Assembly (NCBI GenBank): GCA_905182825.1
Contig: CAJJDJ010000075.1
Span: 1 to 9,566 of the forward strand
Source: Thiotrichaceae bacterium UBA7359
GTDB lineage: Bacteria; Pseudomonadota; Gammaproteobacteria; Eutrophobiales; Eutrophobiaceae
DNA: 9,566 nt
Direction of reading: 5' to 3'
Shown: positions 1 to 6,070 of the stretch, in pieces
How the letters are laid out: each line of letters opens with the position of its first letter
Numbering within the stretch: the first letter of the stretch is position 1
Translations under genes and position numbers: made by a program
Notes under the pieces: generated by a model
Databases searched by the model: none
Told to the model about the DNA's origin: nothing
The model's input: the letters and a program-made list of their open reading frames with translations, nothing else

Positions 1-759
1 CGTTGTTAAGCTACCAATAAGTAGCCCTGTGCGAACACTCTTGATAGCTTGATAGAGGACATCTTGACCAACTTTATCAGTACCAAAAACATGATAATAT
101 TGTGATAAGTTATACACGACAGACAAACCTATAACAGTAAAAATTATTGTGATAAGCATTGCCGTCCAAGCGACAGGAAATTCATTTTTACAAATTTTAT
201 TCAATGCCTGTTTAAATCTAATTTTATGAGACTTACTCAAAATAAAAACCATAAAACCCGATAAAACCAAACTGACAGATAATCCATATGCTAAACCAAT
301 AAATATTTTTTTTATAATATCGACCAAACTATCAAACTCAGGATCGTCAAGATGCGAACCTCCATATTTTAATCTAGCATAAGCTCTAACTTGCTTTCCA
401 TCAGGAAGATCAATCATCTCTTTAGCAAAGGAATAACTTGCCAAAGGGGCCGAATAGGTGCGTTCTGTATTCTGATGCAAATCATCAAGAACAAGATCTA
501 ATAAACTAGTTACTTCGGTTGAATATATCGTATCACTAGATTTTAATGTTTCCAATCTCGGATGAAAATGTACGGAATCAAGCAAGCCAACAACAATATA
601 GATAACAAGAATAATTGCAGCAGACATTGCAAGTGGTCGACAAGCAACCGCATGCCAGGGCGCACGTAAATGCTCATGATTTCTGGCATAAAACACATAC
701 GCAAAAACCATAAAAACGAGCATAAAAATAAGCGCATCAGTAATAAAGATAACAGGCAT
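1..759 (-). CDS. DppC-type ABC transporter inner-membrane permease with long N-terminal extension (3' end beyond the window)
   Basis: The reading frame is open from an ATG at 759 to the left edge (253 codons) and its C-terminal half is missing. Residues 225-234 read FGTDKVGQDV and are followed by RTGLLIGSL near 243-251, the start of the transmembrane core of DppC/OppC permeases (family form FGTDxxGRDV). This subunit would pair with the DppB-like permease just upstream to form the membrane channel of a peptide-type ABC importer. Ordinary DppC proteins reach the FGTD motif after one membrane helix. Here about 220 residues come first, with probable helices near 4-24, 45-62, 153-174 and 198-217, and a hydrophilic, probably periplasmic stretch near 63-150. 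The start lies two bases after the stop of the upstream permease, so translation is probably coupled. Membership of the permease family is secure; the substrate is unknown. Confidence 0.88.
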   Translation of the reverse strand, partial: MPVIFITDALIFMLVFMVFAYVFYARNHEHLRAPWHAVACRPLAMSAAIILVIYIVVGLLDSVHFHPRLETLKSSDTIYSTEVTSLLDLVLDDLHQNTERTYSAPLASYSFAKEMIDLPDGKQVRAYARLKYGGSHLDDPEFDSLVDIIKKIFIGLAYGLSVSLVLSGFMVFILSKSHKIRFKQALNKICKNEFPVAWTAMLITIIFTVIGLSVVYNLSQYYHVFGTDKVGQDVLYQAIKSVRTGLLIGSLTT

Positions 760-761
760 AT

Positions 762-1739
762 TTAATTCAAACCAACTCTAGGATCAACCAAGGTATAAGA
801 AATATCTGTTAGGATTAAACCAATGATGTATAAAACCGAGCCTAGGAAAACCATCGAGCGAACAATGGCAAAATCCTGTCGACTAATCGCATCGATGGTA
901 TAACTCCCTAATCCAGGTATCGCAAAAAATGATTCCACAATCAAACTACCCATGAACAGGCTAGGTAAAATAACCACAACTCCTGTTAATATAGGTATTA
1001 ATCCATTCATGAGTACATGTTGATATAACACGCGAGTTTCAGATAAGCCCTTAGCCTTTGCTGTACGGACATAATCTTTTCCCATTTCTTCGAGAAAAAT
1101 AGTTCTATACCAACGGGTGCTTACTCCGATCCCACCAATTAAACCAATAAAGATGGGTAAAATTGTAAACTTTACTGCATGGAGACCCGTGTCATAACCT
1201 GAGATAGGTACGAGATGAAGAAATTTACCGATAAGGTACTGTCCACCAATAATATAAAACAATCCCGAGATGGACATCATGATGACACAGAGAATTACAC
1301 CGGAGACGTCAACGTAAGTTCCCCGAAAAAATGCGAGTATTAAACCAAATGAAATATAGCTTAATAACCCCAATATCAAACTAGGAACTGTAATAGCAAG
1401 ACTTGGCCACATCCGTTGACTGATGTCATGCCCTATATCACGGCCACTATCAGAACGACCGAAATCAAACACAAATAACTTCACTGAATTTTGAAAAAAT
1501 ATTGTGTCCGTTATTTTTTTTATAGATTCGGCATTTTTATTCCAAAGTATCGGTTTATCATAACCTCTTTCTTCTTTCCAATTTGTGATTGTCGCATCAC
1601 TAACACGTTTCACTCCAAGTTGCATACGTGCCATATCATCAGGTGTATTAACCACAAAAAATAGAACAAAAGTAATAATATTCACTCCGATCAATATCGG
1701 AAAAGCATATGCAATGCGGCGTAGAATATAACTAATCAT
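762..1739 (-). CDS. DppB-type ABC transporter inner-membrane permease
   Basis: This 325-residue protein is a complete binding-protein-dependent permease of the DppB/OppB family. It has an N-terminal membrane helix (about 9-30) preceded by YILRRIAYAFP, the family's usual opening. DFGRSDSGRDI (92-102) matches the periplasmic segment after helix 1. A core of about five helices starts near 112. The cytoplasmic EAA-type loop that contacts the ATPase spans about 217-250 (EEMGKDYVRTAKAKG, then GLIPIL). FFAIPGLG (271-278) and TDISYTLVDPRV (311-322) are hallmark C-terminal motifs. Its length is normal for DppB. The start codon overlaps the stop of the substrate-binding protein gene as ATGA, and the next permease begins two bases after its stop, so the three genes form one operon. 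The DppB-like fold is certain; which solute it moves is not visible. Confidence 0.93.
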   Translation of the reverse strand: MISYILRRIAYAFPILIGVNIITFVLFFVVNTPDDMARMQLGVKRVSDATITNWKEERGYDKPILWNKNAESIKKITDTIFFQNSVKLFVFDFGRSDSGRDIGHDISQRMWPSLAITVPSLILGLLSYISFGLILAFFRGTYVDVSGVILCVIMMSISGLFYIIGGQYLIGKFLHLVPISGYDTGLHAVKFTILPIFIGLIGGIGVSTRWYRTIFLEEMGKDYVRTAKAKGLSETRVLYQHVLMNGLIPILTGVVVILPSLFMGSLIVESFFAIPGLGSYTIDAISRQDFAIVRSMVFLGSVLYIIGLILTDISYTLVDPRVGLN

Positions 1740-3931
1740 AAAATTGACTCAGCTTCCTTTCGGCGATAAGAAAAGAGCGCAGGTAATAATAGTATAATTG
1801 ATAGAAAAACTAATAAAGTAATTGGCCACCAAATCGGCTGATTCCAAAAAGCACGCTTTTCTTTACGTATTTTTGGTTTTATGCGTTTATACTTAAGTTT
1901 GTTATTAGCCATCAAGTTTGGTTTAGCATTTTTGTACCATTGGTGATGGAGTGAAAACCCAACTGGATGAAAACCCCATATCCATGGAGCGTCTCGTCTA
2001 ACGATCTCGACCATTTTATCAATCACGTCTTGTCTTTCAGGGTTATTAGACATACTTTTCATCTGATTAAACAATTCATCAAATTCAGGGTTTTTATAAT
2101 TCGCTGCATTCTCTCCATTATGATCAACTTTTGCATTTGGTCCATAGAGTAAAAAGAAAAAATTTTCCGGATCAGGGTAATCCGCATTCCAGCCCCATTG
2201 AAAAATTTGTGCAGTACCTTTCCTCATTTTTTCTTGAAAACGATTGTAATCAGTTGCACGTATTATTAAGTTTATTCCAAGTTTTCCAAATTGTTTACGC
2301 ATCCAGTCAAAACTAGCCTTACTACCCGGACCTGCTGCTGGAGAATCCAGATTTAGAACTAGTTGTTTACCATTTTTCTTATCACGTCCACCTGGATAGC
2401 CTGCTTCAGCTAATAATTCTCTTGCATATTCAATCGAATAACGAACTGATTTGTCTTTATTCCAATTATAAACATATGGGTTAATCCCTCTTATTCCTTG
2501 AACATTACCGAAAATACCAGGAGGAATAGGCCCTTGTGCTGGTTTACCTCGTCCATTAGCAAATATAGATATGTATTCTTCATAATCTACAGCGATTGAT
2601 ATTGCACGTCGAAGAAGTCGCGCACGTTTAGTATCACCACCTATGACCTCGTCCTCCATATTGAAGCCCACATATGAAGTAGATGTCGTCACAGCAGTTA
2701 ATAAACGAATTCCTTTCGCTTGCATTTCACTAGTTAGTTCTGCGTCACCTTGCAAATCAAATTGAACTGCTTGATCAAAACTATCGGAAACAATACCTGA
2801 AGTATCATAGTAACCTTGAAGAAATTTATTCCAAGCAGGGATTGATTCTTTTTCTAGACTATATATTGCCTTATCGATAAATGGCATTTTTTTACCTGCA
2901 TCATCGAGCAACCCTGATTCCCGATCCCCTCTTTCTCCTTCTGTTGGAAACATCTCACCACGAAAGTTCGGGTTTCGTTCGAGCACCATGCGAAGATTAG
3001 GATTATTTTCAGATAGCATAAACGGACCTGTACCCACAGGATACCAATCAAGTGTTATATTTTTATCAGTCATCCCTTCTTGAGAATAAAAGTAATCTGC
3101 TTCCCAAGGCATCGGAGCAAAAAAAGACATTGATAACCAATAAAGAAACTGTGGATATTTTTGGCTCAGTATTATTTCAAAAGTTGTATCATCGATGACT
3201 CTTACTCCCGGTAACTCGTAATCATTTAAATCAATAAAGCTTAACCCGGGATTATCTTTTTCTATTTTTGAAAGTTTTTCGGCAAATTCATTAAGTCCCA
3301 AAATATATTTGGCCATCAATCCAGAGATGGGGGAGTGTGTTCGTGGATGCGCCATCCGCTTTATTTGATAGACATAATCCTTAGCGAGTAGTTTACGCGT
3401 ACCAACCATATTAAAATCTGATAATGCGTTAATATTGCTTAGTTTTTTAGTATTAAGATCATGATAAAGATATTTACCACTCTCACTTTTTGCAAATGCC
3501 GGATGTGGTTGATATAAAATGTCTGGTTTAATAGATATCTTATATTTGACCCTGTATATATCTTCTAGGTTAGAACCTTCCTTTAAAAGCTGACCATCTT
3601 TATCGAAAAATCTCGGTTTTGGTAACACTGCAGCTGTAAGTGGAATTAATTCATAAGGCCGTTTCAAAAAATGGTACTGTAACGGTGGCTCATAGATTTG
3701 TCCTAAAAAAACATATTCATTTGAACTGTAAGAACTGACAGGATCGAGATGCTTGGGTCGCTCTGAAAATGAATCATAATGAATGTTTTTTGCCGAATCC
3801 TGATTAGGATAGGGATTATTCCATAGAGAATCCCCACATCCCGTACAAAGTAATAACAAGCAAAAAGACAATTGCGAAATAGTTCTGCAATCTAAAATAC
3901 TTCGTTTTATTATTTTTATATATTTTGTCAT
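1736..3931 (-). CDS. Family-5 extracellular solute-binding protein with a C-terminal membrane anchor (peptide-type ABC importer)
   Basis: This 731-residue protein is a family-5 (DppA/OppA/NikA type) solute receptor that would deliver substrate to the two permeases downstream. Family signs include SERPKHLDPVSSYSSNEY (about 56-73), the start of the mature binding lobe, and WGWNADYPDPENF (about 579-591), matching the conserved W.ADYPDP.NF region. The N terminus has a hydrophobic stretch at about 20-30 followed by CTGC, with Cys32 as a possible lipidation site, although Cys rather than Leu at -3 makes the lipobox imperfect. It is much longer than DppA (about 535 residues). After a basic linker it has a strong membrane helix at about 700-720 and a short RRKE-containing tail, whereas typical receptors are soluble or lipid-anchored only. 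GTG at 3934 and ATG at 3931 are adjacent starts; I prefer ATG, and neither has a Shine-Dalgarno sequence. The ligand is unknown. Confidence 0.9.
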   Translation of the reverse strand: MTKYIKIIKRSILDCRTISQLSFCLLLLCTGCGDSLWNNPYPNQDSAKNIHYDSFSERPKHLDPVSSYSSNEYVFLGQIYEPPLQYHFLKRPYELIPLTAAVLPKPRFFDKDGQLLKEGSNLEDIYRVKYKISIKPDILYQPHPAFAKSESGKYLYHDLNTKKLSNINALSDFNMVGTRKLLAKDYVYQIKRMAHPRTHSPISGLMAKYILGLNEFAEKLSKIEKDNPGLSFIDLNDYELPGVRVIDDTTFEIILSQKYPQFLYWLSMSFFAPMPWEADYFYSQEGMTDKNITLDWYPVGTGPFMLSENNPNLRMVLERNPNFRGEMFPTEGERGDRESGLLDDAGKKMPFIDKAIYSLEKESIPAWNKFLQGYYDTSGIVSDSFDQAVQFDLQGDAELTSEMQAKGIRLLTAVTTSTSYVGFNMEDEVIGGDTKRARLLRRAISIAVDYEEYISIFANGRGKPAQGPIPPGIFGNVQGIRGINPYVYNWNKDKSVRYSIEYARELLAEAGYPGGRDKKNGKQLVLNLDSPAAGPGSKASFDWMRKQFGKLGINLIIRATDYNRFQEKMRKGTAQIFQWGWNADYPDPENFFFLLYGPNAKVDHNGENAANYKNPEFDELFNQMKSMSNNPERQDVIDKMVEIVRRDAPWIWGFHPVGFSLHHQWYKNAKPNLMANNKLKYKRIKPKIRKEKRAFWNQPIWWPITLLVFLSIILLLPALFSYRRKEAESIL

Positions 3932-3942
3932 CACAGATACAT

Positions 3943-3948
3943 TATAAA
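3943..3948 (+). promoter_or_regulatory. fabI: Candidate -10 element for fabI, overlapping the divergent -10
   Basis: TATAAA on the plus strand overlaps the minus-strand TATAAT by four bases, so the ATTATAAA block could serve polymerase in both directions. A TTGTCA (3925-3930) sits upstream but only 12 bases away, too close for a normal -35 spacing, so support is weak. A start near 3955 would give fabI a leader of about 70 bases. No better fabI promoter was found in this gap. Confidence 0.3.
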
Positions 3949-3959
3949 CATGTATGTTT
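3946..3959. promoter_or_regulatory. Dyad AAACAT-GT-ATGTTT, possible operator
   Basis: Two perfect 6-base inverted arms (3946-3951 and 3954-3959) are separated by two bases. The dyad lies between the -10 and -35 of the importer promoter and just after the possible fabI -10, a position where a bound dimeric regulator could block both genes. It does not resemble the E. coli FabR or FadR sites. Short AT-rich dyads also arise by chance, so this is tentative. Confidence 0.25.
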
Positions 3960-4011
3960 TTCTGTACACTCTGATACTAAATAAACAAAAAGATTCAAAT
4001 ATCAATTATCA

Positions 4012-4016
4012 AAGGA
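4012..4016 (+). promoter_or_regulatory. fabI: Shine-Dalgarno sequence deciding the fabI start
   Basis: AAGGA lies eight bases before the ATG at 4025. It fixes that codon as the start rather than the in-frame ATG at 3950, which would add 25 residues with no counterpart in other FabI proteins. Confidence 0.8.
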
Positions 4017-4024
4017 AAAAACAG

Positions 4025-4801
4025 ATGGGACTACTAGATAATAAACGCGCTCTAATCGTTGGCGTTGCAAGCAATCGATCTATTGCTTGGGGAATTGCTC
4101 AGGCTATGCATCGTGAAGGTGCTGAACTCGCATTTACCTATCAAAATGAAAAATTACGTGGTCGAGTTGAAAAATATGCTTCTGAGGTCAATTCCGAGAT
4201 TATCGTACCTTGCGATGTAGCTGATGATAAACAAATACAGTCAGTATTCGAGCATTTAGATGATTATTGGGATGGACTAGATATATTGATACATTCTGTG
4301 GCGTATGCACCTAAAGAACAATTAAATGGAGAATATTTGGAAAATGTTACTCGTGAAGGCTTTCTAATGGCACATGAGATCAGCTCTTACAGCTTTTCAG
4401 CACTTGGTGATGCCGCCAGAAAAATGATGAAAAATAGAAATGGCGCCATGCTAACTCTCAGTTATATTGGCGCTGTACGAGCAATGCCAAATTATAATGT
4501 CATGGGACTTGCAAAGGCTAGTCTTGAGGCAAATGTGCGCTATATGGCGTCAAGTCTCGGTCCGGAAGGAATACGGGTAAATGCCATCTCAGCAGGCCCT
4601 ATTCGTACTTTAGCCGCATCTGGTATCAAGGGAATGCGTGATTTTCTAAATCATGTTGAGAAAGTATCTCCTTTGAGACGTAACGTGAACATTGATGAAG
4701 TAGGAAATGTCGCTGCATTTTTATGTTCTGAATATGCCTCTGCTATAACAGGAGAAATCACTTATGTAGATGGTGGGTTTAATTCGATTGGCATGGGTTA
4801 A
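4025..4801 (+). CDS. fabI: Enoyl-[acyl-carrier-protein] reductase (NADH), FabI
   Basis: FabI reduces trans-2-enoyl-ACP to acyl-ACP with NADH, the last step of each cycle of type II fatty-acid elongation in the cytoplasm. The 258-residue product closely follows E. coli FabI (262 residues) from the first residue. It has the short-chain dehydrogenase nucleotide-binding start GVASNRSIAWGIAQAMHREG (13-32), LSYIGA (145-150), and the catalytic Tyr-x6-Lys as Tyr157 and Lys164 in YNVMGLAK, with the second active-site tyrosine at 147. ISAGPIRTLAASGIK (188-202) is the substrate-loop region. Position 93 is Ala where E. coli has Gly, and residue 204 is Met where E. coli has Phe203. Both positions line the triclosan pocket in E. 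coli, and Ala at 93 also occurs in FabI of other bacteria, so it is a natural variant. The gene is divergent from the importer operon and is followed nine bases later by a symporter gene, probably on the same mRNA. Confidence 0.97.
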   Translation: MGLLDNKRALIVGVASNRSIAWGIAQAMHREGAELAFTYQNEKLRGRVEKYASEVNSEIIVPCDVADDKQIQSVFEHLDDYWDGLDILIHSVAYAPKEQLNGEYLENVTREGFLMAHEISSYSFSALGDAARKMMKNRNGAMLTLSYIGAVRAMPNYNVMGLAKASLEANVRYMASSLGPEGIRVNAISAGPIRTLAASGIKGMRDFLNHVEKVSPLRRNVNIDEVGNVAAFLCSEYASAITGEITYVDGGFNSIGMG

Positions 4802-4810
4802 GTAAATAAG

Positions 4811-6025
4811 GTGTCTTTCAACGAAAACAAATTAATCATTGCAATACTATTTGGCGCTGTCGCTGGAATTATTTGTGGATGGTTATTTGGAGCAGCCATG
4901 AACTCTGTGGTCTGGATAGGAGAATTATTCCTAGATACGTTGAAGATGATGATTATCCCTTTAATAGTTGCAGCCGTCATCAGTGGTGTCACTTCGTTAG
5001 GAGATATTCGTAAATTAGGTAAAGTAGGTGGCGCGACGCTACTTTATTATACGTCAACAACTGCATGTGCCGTGTTAATTGGTTTATTTGTTGTCAATCT
5101 AATTCAACCAGGCATCGGCGTGGAGCAGCTAAGTCAGAACGTTCCCGAAGCAGTTGCCACTAAAGCAGAAACTGGATTTATTGATATTATTAAGTCTTTA
5201 ATTACACCAAATATCATTTCTGCAGCGGCAAACACCAAGTTACTCCCGGTCATTGTTTTTTGCCTACTATTCGCGGCAGCTTTAACAACTATTGGTGAGA
5301 AAAACATCACTATAATACGATTTTTTGATGGCTTGAATGAAGTCATGATGAAATTAGTAATGTGGGTCATGGTATTTGCTCCAATTGGTATCTTTGCTCT
5401 TATCGCAGGAAAGATTGGTGAGGCTGGTGGAGGAATTGCTATAAAAAATGAGTTATTAGCAGTGGGCAGCTACTGTTTTACTGTCATCCTTGGATTAACA
5501 TTGCATTTCATCTTATTATTTATCATTTTGGTGCTTTTTAGTAACCGAGGAAGAAAGTATTTTCTAAAATTGTTACGTGCTCTATTCACTGCTTTTGGTA
5601 CCGCTAGCTCATCGGCTACTTTACCACTGACAATGAAATGTGCGATTGAAGCCGGTGTTGATAAGCGATCAGTAAAATTTGTACTTCCTATTGGGGCGAC
5701 AATTAATATGGATGGTACTGCACTCTATGAATCAGTAGCTGTGATGTATATTGCTCAAGCTTATGGAATACCAATGGGTTTGGGCGAACAAGCGATTATA
5801 TTCATAACAGCAACATTAGCTGCTATAGGCGCTGCCGGCATTCCCCAGGCTGGTTTAGTAACCATGTTAATTGTGCTTAATGCTGTTAATTTACCTGTTG
5901 AAGGTATAGGTATGATTCTTGCCGTTGATTGGTTTTTAGATCGATTTAGGACCACTGTTAACGTTTGGGGAGACAGTGTGGGTGCAGCATTAATAGAACC
6001 TTACTTGCCAAAAGTGGATTCATAA
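4811..6025 (+). CDS. Dicarboxylate/amino acid:cation symporter (DAACS, SLC1-like)
   Basis: This 404-residue inner-membrane carrier belongs to the DctA/GltP/GltPh family, which imports C4-dicarboxylates or acidic amino acids with Na+ or H+. Visible hallmarks are ASSSATLPLT (265-274, hairpin HP1), NMDGTALY (299-306, cation and substrate site), AAGIPQAGLVTM (341-352, HP2) and DRFRTTVNVWGD (377-388, last helix). By comparison with GltPh, Arg380, Asn384 and Asp388 match Arg397, Asn401 and Asp405. The arginine predicts an acidic substrate and the aspartate is a Na+ ligand. HP2 and the last helix resemble animal EAAT carriers more than DctA. The start is GTG at 4811, nine bases after and in frame with the fabI stop. 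I see no properly spaced Shine-Dalgarno sequence, so translation may depend on ribosomes finishing fabI. Glutamate, aspartate and succinate cannot be told apart as substrates. Confidence 0.93.
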   Translation: MSFNENKLIIAILFGAVAGIICGWLFGAAMNSVVWIGELFLDTLKMMIIPLIVAAVISGVTSLGDIRKLGKVGGATLLYYTSTTACAVLIGLFVVNLIQPGIGVEQLSQNVPEAVATKAETGFIDIIKSLITPNIISAAANTKLLPVIVFCLLFAAALTTIGEKNITIIRFFDGLNEVMMKLVMWVMVFAPIGIFALIAGKIGEAGGGIAIKNELLAVGSYCFTVILGLTLHFILLFIILVLFSNRGRKYFLKLLRALFTAFGTASSSATLPLTMKCAIEAGVDKRSVKFVLPIGATINMDGTALYESVAVMYIAQAYGIPMGLGEQAIIFITATLAAIGAAGIPQAGLVTMLIVLNAVNLPVEGIGMILAVDWFLDRFRTTVNVWGDSVGAALIEPYLPKVDS

Positions 6026-6070
6026 GAAAGAATTTCAGAAAAGAATCAGTACCAATTTCTTAAAGTAATT
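6026..6070. other. Convergent gap between the symporter gene and ppiD
   Basis: Only 45 bases separate the two stop codons. No GC-rich stem with a T-tract is present, so I cannot place a Rho-independent terminator for either gene. Confidence 0.6.

Larger units (their letters stand above)
3941..3968 (-). promoter_or_regulatory. Candidate sigma70 promoter for the ABC importer operon
   Basis: On the minus strand a consensus -10 TATAAT (3941-3946) lies 16 bases from a weaker -35 TGTACA (3963-3968, four of six to consensus). Transcription would begin about 6-8 bases beyond the -10, practically at the GTG/ATG start of the solute-binding protein. The mRNA would then have almost no leader, which fits the missing Shine-Dalgarno sequence. 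Confidence 0.5.

Noticed and set aside
543..737. Minus-strand 64-codon frame at the left
   Set aside because: It is an out-of-frame shadow of the DppC-like permease, which reads continuously from 759 to the edge and has family motifs.
3950..4024. Longer FabI start at 3950
   Set aside because: The extra 25 residues have no match in FabI proteins, and the Shine-Dalgarno sequence at 4012-4016 supports the ATG at 4025.
4025..4801. Ala93 in FabI as a triclosan-resistance change
   Set aside because: Ala at this position is common in natural FabI proteins; only bulkier changes at Gly93 are known to confer resistance in E. coli.
4798..5955. Minus-strand frames of 64-78 codons opposite the symporter gene
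   Set aside because: They are shadows of the symporter with no ribosome sites and no recognisable domains.
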